From Triticum aestivum (taxonomy: Eukaryota > Streptophyta > Magnoliopsida > Poales > Poaceae): DNA of 64,000 bases. The stretch lies in contig NC_057795.1 in the NCBI RefSeq assembly GCF_018294505.1, forward strand, positions 228,698,643 through 228,762,642, in the 5' to 3' direction. The translations under genes and the position numbers were made by a program. The notes below the pieces were generated by a model. That model was not told where the DNA came from, did no database searches, and saw only the letters and a list, made by a program, of their open reading frames with translations. Positions 12,037-21,952 of the stretch are shown piece by piece. The first letter of the stretch is position 1, and every line of letters begins with the position of its first letter.

Positions 12037-12430
12037 GCCTCTCCCACCTCCTAGCTAGGGTTAGCATTGGTTTTAGCTCATATTTGTGTGAGAGCCTTGC
12101 TCATCCACTTGGATACTTCTCCTTGGAGTTCACGACCTCTTCGGAGAAGATCCCCCAAGCGGATTCAAGACCCCTCTCTAGGGAAGACCATCGAGACCTC
12201 CTCACGGAGAAGAACTGTTCCTTTGTATCCTTACCTTTGTTGATTGTGGATCATGTGTTACTCTTTGTTCTCGGTGATCTAGCACTTGTGTGATTGATTC
12301 CTTGTCGCTTTCGTGATTCTCTCTCGTTTTCCCGTGTTTCCCCTTTGTGCTTCCGCGTGTTCTTCGTGATTCCCCGTAGGATTTACTCCAAACGTGAAAG
12401 ATCGTCACCATAGGGTTCCGCCCTACATCA

Positions 12431-12435
12431 TGCAT
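12431..12435. repeat. gypsy1 right TSD (TGCAT)
   Basis: Exact copy of 3645-3649. Removing gypsy1 with one copy rejoins the copia A gag in frame. Confidence 0.95.
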
Positions 12436-12522
12436 GCTCATCTTATTCTTCCAGTAGGGGTAATCAGTGCCATCAAAGATGGGGCACGCAGCAGTGACCT
12501 TGATTATCCCTGCAGTCGACAT
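12436..12522 (-). pseudogene. copia A gag, N-terminal fragment
   Basis: Minus-strand ATG at 12520-12522, 50-odd bases downstream of the primer-binding site. It encodes MSTAGIIKVTAACPIFDGTD and then YPYWKNKMSM, the typical copia gag opening in which the first tryptophan block precedes the LEAIDxDLW block. The frame runs into the TSD and resumes at 3644 in phase, so this is the first exon-like piece of the gag that gypsy1 split. It is too short to be seen as a separate gene. Confidence 0.85.
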
Positions 12523-12575
12523 AGCTAAAACTCCAGGTGGTTAAACCGAATCACACAGAACAAGGGAGTACCTAA

Positions 12576-12586
12576 CTCTGATACCA
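12576..12586 (-). other. copia A primer-binding site
   Basis: On the minus strand this reads TGGTATCAGAG, matching the initiator tRNA-Met primer site common in plant copia and gypsy elements. It lies two bases inside the LTR end at 12589. Confidence 0.85.
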
Positions 12587-12588
12587 AT

Positions 12589-13921
12589 TGAAAGTGCTAG
12601 TTATGGACTAGAGGCGGTGAATAGGCGATTTTTATGAAAGTCTTCAAAACACGGTGGCTTTGAAGACAAACAAGTAAACTGAACCTATATAGTAAGCATC
12701 GGAATGAAAACTACACTAGGAAGCATTAGTCCAGCATACAATATAGTGGAAGCACGAATACTAACTACAGCTAGGTAGACAGGACCAGAATGGAGGACAG
12801 TACAAAGCCAAACAGATATAAGTCTTCACACAGTGAAGTCAAATGAATCAGGTAGGCAAGCAATGACTTCACGCAGACAAACTGAAAAGTAAGGAGAGTA
12901 GGGGATAGAACCAGTTGCTTGATGAAGACAAGGATTTGGTAGACCAGTTCCAGTTGTTGTGACAACTGTACGTCTGGTTTGGGAGGCTGAGATTGAACTC
13001 AGAAGACCATGTCTTCACCTTATTTCCCTTGAGCTAAGGACACCCAGTCCTCGCCCAATCACTCTGGTTAGTCTTCAAGGTAGACTTCCAAACCTTCACA
13101 AACTTCATTCACCGTCAATCCACAATGACTCTTGGATGCTCAGAACACGATGCCTAACCGGCTGGAGGATTCACAGTCGTCAAGTGTAACAAGTCTTCAG
13201 ATCATGTGGACAAAAAAACTTTAGTGATGCCTAATACTCTTTGTCTCTAGGTGTTTTGGGCTTAGTCCTCGCAAGGATCTCTCTCTCAAATGCTTCAGAG
13301 GTGGGTTGCTCTGAAACGACAAAAGCCGTGCACTAACTCTAAGCAGCCACCAATTTATGGTGTAGGGGATGGGCTATTTATAGCCAAGTGGCAACCTGAC
13401 CTGATTTGTCTGAAATGACCCTGGGTCACTAAGGAACCGACACGTGTCCAACGGTCGGATTTCAAACACATGCGGCATCTTGGCTTGGGCTACAAGCAAA
13501 GCTGACTCATCCAGCTCTAGATAAGGTTTGCTCTCATTGTCTTCGCTAGAAGACATAGGATTTTGTTGAGCATGACATCAGTCACTCTGACTTTGTTCAT
13601 TTGGACCCGACTTAATAGTACAGTGGTTCCTATGACTCAATAAATAAGAAAGGAAACTACGAAGCAGCTATGTCTTCACACTCCATAGTCTTCAAGTGAA
13701 TATCTTCACACGTCATAATCTTCATCGTGAGTGTCTTCACAAACGACCATTGTCTTCAATGTCTTCACACATTTTTAGCCGTCCTCTCTGGTAGGTAAAC
13801 CGAATCAATGGGGGACTACTACCTGTGTTATCCTGCAATTCTTACAAACACATTAGTCCCTCAACCACGTTTGTCGTCAATAGTCCAAAACCAACTAGGG
13901 GTGGCACTAGATGCACTTACA
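12589..13921 (-). repeat. copia A 5' LTR
   Basis: In element orientation it begins TGTAAGTGCATCTAGTGCC at 13921 and ends GCACTTTCA at 12589, next to the primer-binding site. The length is 1333 bp. The terminal TGTAAGTGC/GCACTTTCA pair is an imperfect inverted repeat. Many GAAGACA/TGTCTTC-type words recur through the LTR. The partner LTR is outside the window, so the outer boundary rests on the TG terminus alone. Confidence 0.75.
13374..13382 (-). promoter_or_regulatory. TATA box of copia A LTR
   Basis: Minus-strand TATAAATAG within GGCTATAAATAGCC, about 540 bp into the LTR. This fits the U3/R boundary. Confidence 0.7.
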
Positions 13922-13983
13922 CTCTCGACCCGTTACGGCCTTTCTAAATTCGGCCCAACATCATCATGTGGGCCGTCCAGTAT
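13922..13983. other. 62 bp between copia A and copia B
   Basis: Short sequence lying between the two copia LTRs (CTCTCGACCC to CCAGTAT). It is either genuine flank or part of an older element. I recognise nothing in it. Confidence 0.4.
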
Positions 13984-15562
13984 TGAAAGTGCAATTAATC
14001 CCCTGGTGGTTTTGGTAATGCATAACAACATATAGCTCATTGAACTAATATCCATTCAAGATAAACATTTCAGGATGTTCAATGAATGGCATGGCATGGA
14101 CTAGAGATGTGCACCCCTCAAAATGCTAAGGACATATATTGGCAAAAGCTGAAGACTCTTCATCTTTATTTTAGTGATCCAAGATCACATTGAGTCCATA
14201 GGAAAGCCAATACTATTAAAAGGGGATGAGGTGTTTCTTAATGGCTTGCTTGCTCAAATGCTTAGTGATATTGCTCCAAAAACCCTCAACCACTTTCTCC
14301 ATCCAAATATGTCAAAAATCCTAAACTCTAACTCGGCCCCACCGATTCTTTCTATCAGGCGCCACCGAGTTCATATGACATAGCCACTGCCAGAAACCCT
14401 AACAATTCAGTCTCACCGATACGGGTCTCGGTCTCACCAAGATGGCCTTGCCAACGCTCTATGACTTATTGCATTTATTTTGGCCTCGCCGAGTTATGCA
14501 ATCGGTCTCACTGAGTTGGCTTGACATTCTCTCTGTTGCCTTATTGCTTCACTTTGGTCTCACCGAGTTTATGCAATCGGTGCCACTGAGATGATGTTTG
14601 CCCTAAGCCCTAGCACATCGGTCTCACCAAGTTGTTCCAATCGGTCCCACCGAGATTCCTAACATTCACATTTTGAAGTAATCGGTGCCACCGAGTTTAA
14701 TCATTCGGTCTCACCGAGATGGGTCAAATGTGTGTAACGGTTGGATTTTGTGTGGAGGCTATATATACCCCTGCACCCCCTTCTCCATATTTGAGAGAGC
14801 CATTAGAATGTGTTTCACTTCCACCATACATTTTCTGAGAGAGGACCACCTACTCATGTGTTGGGGTCAAGATATTCTAATCCTACCACAATAATCTTAA
14901 TTTCTAGCCTTCCCCAAGTTGCTTTCCACTCAAATCATCTTTCCACCATATCCAAATCTGTGAGAGAGAGTTGAGTGTTGGGGAGACTACCATTTGAAGC
15001 ACAAGAGCAAGGAGTTCATCATCAACACACCATCTATTACCTTTTGGAGAGTGGTGTCTCCTATATTGGTTAGGTGTCGCTTGGGAGCCTCCGTCAAGAT
15101 GTGGAGTTGAACCAAGAAGTTTGTAAGGGCAAGGATATTGCCTACTTCGTGAAGATCTACCCGAGTGACGCAAGTCCTTCATGGGCGATGGCCATGGTGG
15201 GATAGACAAGGTTGCTTCTTCATGGACCCTTCATGGGTGGAGCCCTCCATGGACTCGCACAGTCGTTACCCTTCGTGGGTCGAAGTCTCCATCAACGTGG
15301 ACGTACGATAGCACCACCTATCGGAACCACGCCAAAAATCTTCGTTTCTCCATTATGTTTGCCTTCTCCAAACCCTTCCCTTTACCTTCATATGCAATGT
15401 TTTACCTTCCACTGCTATACTCTTAGAATTGCATGTGTAGGTTGATTGGTTGACTTGTGCTAATTGCTAACATCTACCCACAACTAAAATTGAGAAAAGG
15501 TTAGATTGTTATTTGGTCAAGTAGTCTAATCACCCCACTCTAGACATACTTTCGACCCTACA
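13984..15562 (+). repeat. copia B 5' LTR
   Basis: Begins TGAAAGTGCAATTAATCCCC and ends TCGACCCTACA two bases before the primer-binding site; 1579 bp. U3 holds about eleven copies of CGGT(C/G)(T/C)CACCGAG-like words between 14340 and 14725. Confidence 0.8.
14760..14767 (+). promoter_or_regulatory. TATA box of copia B LTR
   Basis: TATATATA followed by CCCCTGCACCCC, immediately downstream of the ACCGAG-word array. Confidence 0.7.
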
Positions 15563-15564
15563 AG

Positions 15565-15576
15565 TGGTATCAAAGC
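15565..15576 (+). other. copia B primer-binding site
   Basis: TGGTATCAAAGC, one mismatch from the tRNA-Met site, two bases after the LTR. Confidence 0.8.
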
Positions 15577-15636
15577 TTTGGTCTCCATTTACCTTGATTT
15601 CCGTAGCTTTGGTGATCATATCCTTGCTAGGAAAGT

Positions 15637-16918
15637 ATGGCATCTAGCGAGGGGAATTACCACCGTAGAGGTCCTTACTTTGATGGTACAAATTTTTCTA
15701 GTTGGAAGCATAAGATGAAAATGCATATTCTTGGTCATAACCCCGCCGTTTGAGTTGTTGTGCGTGTTGTCTTGCAAGGTGTGGAAAAGAACCGGATCAT
15801 GAAGCGACAATGGAAGAAATGAAGATGTTGCAATACAATGCTCAAGCTTGTGATATTCTCTTCAATGGATTGTGCCCCGAAGAATTCAACAAAATTAGCC
15901 GCCTTGAGAATGCAAAAGAAATTTGGGATACTTTGGTTTATATGCACGAAGGTACCGAGTCCATCAAGGAATCCAAATTGACAAGTTCAAGATGAATGAT
16001 GGTGAAGGATTCTCTGTAATGTACTCTAGGCTTGCTCTCATCACAAATGAGATCGCCGGGTTAGGAAGTGAAGAGATGACCGACAAATTCATCATCGAGA
16101 AGATCCTAAGAGCCTTGGATGGAAAATATGACATGGTGTGCACTTTGATACAAATGATGCCCAACTACAAAGATCTCAAGCCCACAGAAGTCATTGGTAG
16201 AATTGTTGCTCATGAGATGTCACTCAAGGATAAGGAATAGCTCCACAACAAGTCAAGTGGTGCTTACAAAGCTTCAAGTGGTGCTCCTACAACATCAAGT
16301 GAGAAGCCAGTCTCCAATGAAGAATTGAGCTTAATGGTGAAGAACTTCAACATGTTCTACAAGAATAGAAGCAAAGAGATAAGCTCCAAGTCAAGGTCTT
16401 ACAATGACAAAAGATCTTCTAGTTGTGATCGTAATTGCTACAATTGTGGAAGATCTGGACACTACTCCAATGAGTGTACGGCTCCCTACAAGAACAGAGA
16501 AGACTCACCAAGAAGGAGGAGTAGAAGAGATGAATCACCTCCAAAAGAGAGAAGGAGTAGAGATGGTCGTTATGAACGAAGACCATCACATAGAAGCAAG
16601 GATTCAGAAAGGAATGACAAATCATCAAAGAGCTACACAAGAAAATGACATCAAGCTCACATTGGTGAATGGGTATCTGGTTCCAAGTCCGACAACTACT
16701 CTGAGAGAAGCGATCACTCTGACTCTGAATATACTCAACATGAAGGTGTTGCCGGTCTTGCACTTGTGTCATCCTACTCCTACGGCATATTTGACTCACC
16801 AAATGAAGAAATTGGAAGGTGCTTCATGGCTAAAGGCCCTAAGATATCACACCCGAGTATGTTGATTTCAATAGTGATGAAGATGATTTCCTAGGTGATG
16901 ATGATTTACTTGTTGACA
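15637..16918 (+). pseudogene. copia B gag (truncated, frameshifted)
   Basis: The ATG at 15637 encodes MASSEGNYHRRGPYFDGTNF, then SSWKHKMKMHI, a copia gag opening. A TGA near 15751 and a frameshift shortly after move the reading into another frame (HEATMEEMKMLQYNAQ, WDTLVYMHEG). A one-base loss near 15978 shifts it again (FSVMYSRLALITNEI, DKFIIEKILRALDGKYD). A TAG at 16238-16240 precedes the Lys/Ser-rich linker and an intact zinc knuckle C-YN-C-GRSG-H-YSNE-C near 16437-16480. An Arg/Ser/Asp-rich tail follows, with a TGA at 16646, and the acidic DEDDFLGDDDLLVD segment ends at the S1 junction. It would be the particle protein. Clearly dead. Confidence 0.85.
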
Positions 16919-16923
16919 CACTA

Positions 16924-17394
16924 GGGCAATTTCGTATCATCAACTTCATCCTCTCCCAAGATTGTGCAACATGTTCCTGATCAAGTTGTTTAAAGTTCAT
17001 AATGTCATTCCCAAGGGAGATGATCTTAGTGGGAGGAAAATACTTGGAAATAAAGCATCTTTACACTTATTCCATGAATCAATACTATTTTTCAGGCAAA
17101 GATGAAAACCAAGTTTTAGCACGATCTTGAAGTGAGAACGGAAATAGCTTCAATTTAAGAATATCATTATCCACATCTTTTTTCTTTTGCACATCACATA
17201 ACTCACGAAACTATTAAGATGGGATGCGGCATATTCACTAGGAAGGACGGAAATCGATCTTTCATAACAAGATTCAACAAAGTGGCATTAATTTCATAAG
17301 ATTCCACACTAGTGGCGCGAGCAATCGGGGTACTAATAAAATCATTATTATTGGTGTTGGAAAAGTCACACAATTTGGTATTCTCTTGAGCCAT
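16924..17394 (-). pseudogene. S1 gag fragment
   Basis: Minus-strand ATG at 17392-17394 encodes MAQENTKLCDFSNTNNNDF, nearly identical to the S2 gag start. The frame is then broken several times by stops and shifts (near 17205 and 17060). The end still shows the NFKQLDQEHVAQ-type block that is also present in S2. It stops at about 16924, in the middle of the gag domain, where copia B begins. A truncated particle-protein remnant. Confidence 0.85.
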
Positions 17395-17591
17395 CGTGAC
17401 AAAGCAAGTAATCCAGCACATGAGCACACAAAAAGCAAGCGAAGATGACGAATGGCGAAGAAAAGGCAAGTCTTTTCAAAAATCGTTTTAGAAGTGGGGG
17501 AGAGGAAAACGAGAGGCGAATGGCGAAGAATGTAATGCAAGAGATGAGAGTTTATGATGGGTACTTGGTATGTCTTGACTTGGCGTAGATC

Positions 17592-17609
17592 TCCCCGGCA
17601 ACGGCGCCA
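17592..17609 (-). other. S1 primer-binding site
   Basis: Minus-strand TGGCGCCGTTGCCGGGGA, the site typical of Athila-type elements (tRNA-Asp, from memory) and identical to the S2 site. Confidence 0.85.
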
Positions 17610-17620
17610 GAAATTCTTCA

Positions 17621-17687
17621 TGCTACTTCTTGAGCTTGTGTTGGTTTTTCCGTTGAAGAGGAAGGGTGATGCAGCAAAGTAGAGATA
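17621..17687 (-). repeat. S1 5' LTR, inner piece
   Basis: The last 67 bp of the S1 LTR, starting TGCTACTTCTTGAGC in plus orientation. It is interrupted at AGATA by X and continues at 55270. Confidence 0.85.
17683..17687. repeat. X left TSD (AGATA)
   Basis: AGATA directly before TGTAACATCCC. It recurs at 55265-55269. Confidence 0.85.
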
Positions 17688-18714
17688 TGTAACATCCCAA
17701 AATTCTAAATCTTGGAATGTCATAAATAGTTTTGATTGTTTGTTTGAATGTGGTGTGGTTGCTTCTATGAAATTGAGTGAAATTTGAAATTTTTGAAAGT
17801 TGAATGAGAGGGAATGAAATGACTTTCCCAAACTTTCACCTTGCATTTATGATCTCCATGAATTAAAATTCATTTCATCACAAACCCTTAGAGTGAATAT
17901 GATATGACTTCTTCCATTTAAATAAATGAAAAGGGTTTTGAAAAGATTTGAATTCCATTTCGAAATATTTCAAATTCGAAAACTTTATCCAACTCAATGA
18001 GTTTCATGAGAGAAGATAAAATTACTTCTTCAAATCCTAAGAAAGAGAGTTGGAAGTTTCAAACAATCAAATTGAAAGTCCCTTTGAAGTTATTTTGAAA
18101 CCCACTTCCAATTTGAAGTTATTAGGTTTTTATTCAAATTATCTTTCTCCAAAAATAAACTATATGGGAAATAGGGTAAAATGATTCCCTATAATAGAAA
18201 AACGGAGAGAAATTAATTTGAAATTATTTTGGTATTTTAAAATATTTTTATTTGATTTTGAAATGCAACAGTCGCGCTGTTTGGTTTATTTAAATTTTTG
18301 TGGAATTTATTTGCCGCTGAAAATATGTTCATGTTTTAGACAATCTTTTTCTGAAAATTTTGAAATATAATATGCCTATATATTGTGTTTTATATATTCT
18401 GTTTATTTTTTCCTTGCTGTTTTAAAAAAATCCACCAGGCCAGGCTAGGCGCGCCGGCCGGCCCAGCCGTGGCCAGCGCTAGGGCTAGGGCACACACGCA
18501 CGGGAGGAACTCCCAAAGCGTGGCCGCCACCTTACTCACTCGCCTCTCTCTCACATTCTTTTTCTTTCTTTCTTTCCCTGGCACCTGGCCCCCACCCCGT
18601 CATCTTCTTCCTTGTCATGAAACAGAGAAAATCTCCCATTCATGCACGCCACCGCCGTGCCTGATCTTCTCGTGATCATGTTGTGCGCCTTCCCCTGCCC
18701 CAAGAAATATGTCC

Positions 18715-18723
18715 TATAAATAG
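18715..18723 (+). promoter_or_regulatory. TATA box in X
   Basis: TATAAATAG about 1.03 kb from the left end, followed by CT-rich sequence and, 119 bp downstream, a GTAAGC splice-donor-like site. Confidence 0.6.
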
Positions 18724-19816
18724 TCGTGACCCTCCTCGACCGATTCGCTTCGAAACCCCTCTCCAAGACCCACTATAACATCCACTATCACTGTTCCAAT
18801 CTCACCGCAGAAGCTGTAGTTCATCGCCGGATTCCCACGCCGGTAAGCTAACCCAGACCATATTCTTCTACCAATCCAAGTCTCTCATCGATGTGCATCT
18901 ATGTGACATCTTTTCTTTGCTTCTTCTCCATGCCAGAGAGCTACTTAGGGCTCGTACGCCGACACTGGAGCACGGGAGTTCACCAGAGGAACATGCTCGC
19001 CCCGCTCGATGCCGGCGTTCCCGACGACTAACTCCAACACCCCGTGAAGCCCCACTCCGAGCTGCACCCAACCCACTCCTCCACTATCGCCGAAGCTCCC
19101 CGCAGTCGCCGCACCACGCTGACGCCCCGCTCCTGTACGAGCATGCACGCACCCTCCTCTCTGTACTCTTTTCCTTCTCCTGTAGAAAAAAACAGGATTA
19201 TTTAGATCAGTTTTTTATTAGAGCGGTTTTAATTTCTGTTTTAGATCGGTTTAGTATGAACTAGTCCATCATTTTTATTATTAAGCGTGCGCTGGAGTTT
19301 TAGTTATCTTATAGCCGAGCACCATATAGCTTTGGATCGCACACTTCCCTGGCCCAATAGTAGCCCGACTTGTAGCTAGTGGCCGATTTTTTATTATTTT
19401 TGTTTCTGTTTTAAAAATAGAAATAGTTTCAATTTTAGATTTCTTATAACTTCTATGTTTAGATCCAAAATGAGTGATTCTTTTTGCATGTGTCACAAAT
19501 TTTTTTCTAGTTTCCGTTTTGCACTTAGTTTTCAAATTGAAATAGTTTAAATTTGGATTCCATGAAATTTGTTCAAATCACTAATTTGGTCATAACTTGA
19601 GTTTTGTAAAACATTTTTGATTGATTCCTTTTGCTATTGTTTTATTATTGTTTTGTCTATTCATTAGCATATAGTTATTAATTTTTTGTTTATTTTAATT
19701 TAGGGTTTTAGGCAAAATAGTACTATTTTAGCTATAGTTTTGTTTTAGTATTTTCTTTATTGTTTTTATTAGTTTCAAATTATTTCTTTTTGTCACTCTT
19801 GACAAATTTAGTTTTT

Positions 19817-19821
19817 GTTTC
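19817..19821. repeat. gypsy2 left TSD (GTTTC)
   Basis: GTTTC before the 5' LTR. It matches 28250-28254, and a third copy sits at 27335-27339 before the 3' LTR. Confidence 0.9.
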
Positions 19822-19822
19822 T

Positions 19823-20125
19823 GATGAGGACATCAATACAATTGTTACACCCACAGCCCCTGCTGCTATACATACTGGACCAATTACTAGAGCTCGTGCA
19901 CGCCAACTAAATTACCAGGTACTTTCGTTTCTTGGTAATGATTCTAATGTTCATGAGAATATGATGCTGCCTAAATTGGATACATTTGTTTTGCTTACAA
20001 ATGAAGGGCCTAGCTTGGAGAAGGATGAACATTGGAGCAAGAACAAGCATGGAGATGATGGCATGCGCAAGGGGAACAAGAACGGAGTTACAAGTGATGA
20101 TTTCAGGACTTTGAAGCCACCATAA
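19823..20125 (+). pseudogene. pol C-terminal extension encoded in gypsy2 LTR
   Basis: About 100 codons open from the second LTR base to TAA at 20123-20125: DEDINTIVTPTAPAAIH, then GPITRARARQLNYQVLSFL, then MMLPKLDTFVLLTNEGPSLE. As part of a 5' LTR this copy is not translated with pol; it marks the end of the polyprotein that would be read through the 3' LTR. It is homologous in layout to 11367-11897 of gypsy1. In the 3' LTR the same frame is shifted by a 7 bp deletion at about 27539, and it is cut off from integrase. Confidence 0.6.
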
Positions 20126-20349
20126 TGGGTGCATGAAGCCTTGGACGAAATATACAAGATGCCACTTCATAAATTTCGTCCCGAGGCTATTTTAGGTGCT
20201 GCGTCACCTTATTATTGGGCCAGGCCCATGTAATTTCGAAATACATAAGTATAGGCTATTTTTAGAGTCCGTATGTGTGGGGAAACAAGAGATAGGGTTG
20301 ATTTTGGACCCCTCCACCAAGGGCCACGAAATTCCCCCCTCTTCCTCCA

Positions 20350-20355
20350 TATATA
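20350..20355 (+). promoter_or_regulatory. TATA box of gypsy2 5' LTR
   Basis: TATATA within CTCCATATATACAGCCC. The 3' LTR copy is at 27861-27866. Confidence 0.7.
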
Positions 20356-20740
20356 CAGCCCTTAGGGCATCGTTTAGACTTTGGGTTTTGTTTAGATTAA
20401 AAGTTCGCCATAGCTGCAACTTCGCGTACTTCGTTTGTGTTCAACGACCAGACAAAGGCGTCACAGAACCCCACCTTGATCAATAAAGCTTTCATCTTAT
20501 ATTCGCAATATCCAGATTGCAATCTTAGTTTCTTGCTTGTTCTTCGTTTGCTCGCAGGAAACAGACCCTCGTGGTCAGGTTGATCGTGCTCCGGCGTGGT
20601 CAATAACCTCTCGGAGTTGGTTTAGCGATTGCTAAGGCGCGACGTCCTCGCACGTTCGTAGTCGGATCGTCAAAGTCGACTTCCACCAAAGTGAAATCCA
20701 CCATCTCATCGAAAGACGGGACACCTCCGCCTCTATCAAG

Positions 20741-20752
20741 TGGTATCAGATT
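20741..20752 (+). other. gypsy2 primer-binding site
   Basis: TGGTATCAGATT, matching tRNA-Met TGGTATCAGAGC over the first ten bases, two bases after the LTR. Confidence 0.8.
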
Positions 20753-21952
20753 TCCAGGTTGCTCGGTGAGATTTTACAGTTTTTCGTAGTTTAGATCGAG
20801 TCTGTTCTTCATACCTATAGTCCACAAAAAAGCCACAAAAAAAATTAGGGTTAGTTCATCATATCCGAACCAATTTGAGCCTTGCATAATCTTTTTAGGG
20901 TTTTGCTTTGTTGAATTTGCGGTTGCATCGTCGTGTCTAGTTGCTGGTCTTAGAGTCTAGTCTTTTAGAGTTTCGAGTTCTGGTCATAAGTTGTCACGCC
21001 GCCGCCGCACCATCATCATCGCCCCTGCCATCTACCACCACCACACCGAATCCGTATCCATATACCACCACCAATCCGTGTCCATATACCACCATCGATC
21101 CATATCCATATACTACCACCGCTACCACCACCGCTGCCATATACCACCACCATATATCCACCACCAATCCGAGTTCTTTGCTTATTAGGTTTGTTTTCGG
21201 GATCCATCTAGATTCCGATTCGTGTTTCCTTGCCGGAGTAGGTTTCGGGAAAAAAAAAGAGTCGGGTAGCCACGCTCCGTTTAGGACCAAAATTTTTCGA
21301 AAACGCATTTTTCGAAAAAATTTCTGGCTATCCTATTTTTAGGTGTTTCTGAGTGTTTTGAGACAGGTGCCATTATAGGAAGTTTTTTTTGACCCGTTTC
21401 CAGTTTTTGGGTCCGGGCAGTCGAAAAAAAATTGGTCGAAAAAATTTCGTGCCCATCCTGTCAGTTTGAGCTAGGAAGAGTTTTGAGACACTCGCCATTA
21501 TAGTGATTTTTCGCAAAAAAAAAGCAGCGCAAAAAAAAAGAGCGAAAAAAAATCAGAGTGTGCTTTTCCCTTGTTTACGTGCCGCGCCGTGATTTTGTTA
21601 GTGTTCTAGGCTCGCGTCTCTAGCACAGTCTAGCCTAGGACCAGCACAGTACCGTCGTTGAGCGTTTATTCAACTTTGCATCTCTGAATTGATTATTGCT
21701 GACCCTTTTTTCTACCATATTATAAGCCTTCCCAGCTCCACATACATCTACGTCGTGCGTTTGACTCTCCCTGGTAATCGCTCTATCCAAGCTTTGAGAG
21801 TTTTTGACTACAACGGTTGCCGATCACCGCCTGCTGCTGGGTAAGAACTGGTAAGAATTTGAGATTTGCTTGACGGATTTGTGACACCCACCACCACCAC
21901 TTGTTCGTAGTCTGTAGGATCTTATTCTTGTGTGTTTCTATTGCTGCTAACC
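20753..21952 (+). other. gypsy2 untranslated leader
   Basis: No supported gene. It holds a degenerate minisatellite of CCATATACCACCACC-like units at about 21027-21175, repeated TTTTCGAAAA-like patches at 21290-21450, and A-runs at 21510-21555. It ends at the gag ATG. Confidence 0.7.

Larger units (their letters stand above)
3650..12430 (+). mobile_element. Ty3/gypsy retrotransposon 'gypsy1', complete but decayed
   Basis: An 8781 bp element with paired LTRs (3650-4715 and 11366-12430), a tRNA-Met-type primer-binding site, a 1.45 kb leader, gag, protease, reverse transcriptase, RNase H and integrase in Ty3 order, a polypurine tract and a 5 bp TSD. The pol frame is single apart from three in-frame TGA codons (7867, 10558, 11011). 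By eye the LTRs differ by several percent, so the insertion is not recent. The frame continues into the 3' LTR (see 11367-11897), as in the CRM chromovirus lineage. The lineage is my inference and the family is not named. Confidence 0.95.
11366..12430 (+). repeat. gypsy1 3' LTR
   Basis: Begins TGATGCGGAGCATCCC right after the polypurine tract and ends CCTACATCA before the TSD; 1065 bp. It carries the same CCGGACG-word array (about 11647-11957) as the 5' LTR. Confidence 0.95.
1..13921 (-). mobile_element. Ty1/copia retrotransposon 'copia A', 5' portion, interrupted by gypsy1
   Basis: On the minus strand the order is LTR (12589-13921), primer-binding site, gag start (12522), gag body, linker, GAG-pre-integrase and integrase core, reaching base 1. 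This is the copia order, in which integrase precedes reverse transcriptase; RT, RNase H and the 3' LTR must lie to the left of the window. Gypsy1 (3650-12430) sits inside gag. Removing it and one copy of the TSD TGCAT restores a continuous gag frame across the join, so copia A is the older host. The coding region has several in-frame stops and is a decayed copy. I did not assign a named family. Confidence 0.9.
13984..16923 (+). mobile_element. Ty1/copia retrotransposon 'copia B', truncated 5' part
   Basis: LTR (13984-15562), primer-binding site and gag on the plus strand. The element stops abruptly at about 16918-16923, where S1 sequence begins in the opposite orientation. Protease, integrase, RT and the 3' LTR are missing. 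No TSD can be tested because the right end is lost. The gag carries stops and frameshifts. Confidence 0.85.
17688..19821 (+). repeat. X, left segment
   Basis: An A/T-rich first kilobase, then a GC-rich CT-rich region with the TATA box, a possible spliced leader, and a T-rich tract to the gypsy2 insertion at GTTTC. No supported coding region. Bases 18958-19821 are copied almost exactly at 26475-27339 inside gypsy2. Confidence 0.7.
19822..20738 (+). repeat. gypsy2 5' LTR
   Basis: Begins TGATGAGGACATC and ends CCGCCTCTATCA; 917 bp. It has a TATA box at 20350, AATAAA at 20482-20487, and an open coding frame at its 5' end. Confidence 0.95.

Noticed and set aside
18385..18675. Possible host first exon in X
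   Set aside because: The TATA box and splice-like sites made a host gene conceivable, but no coding continues downstream and the unit has TG...CA ends with a TSD.
20994..21308. Minus-strand Val/Gly/Tyr-rich open frame in the gypsy2 leader
   Set aside because: It is translation of the CCATATACCACCACC minisatellite and has no family similarity.
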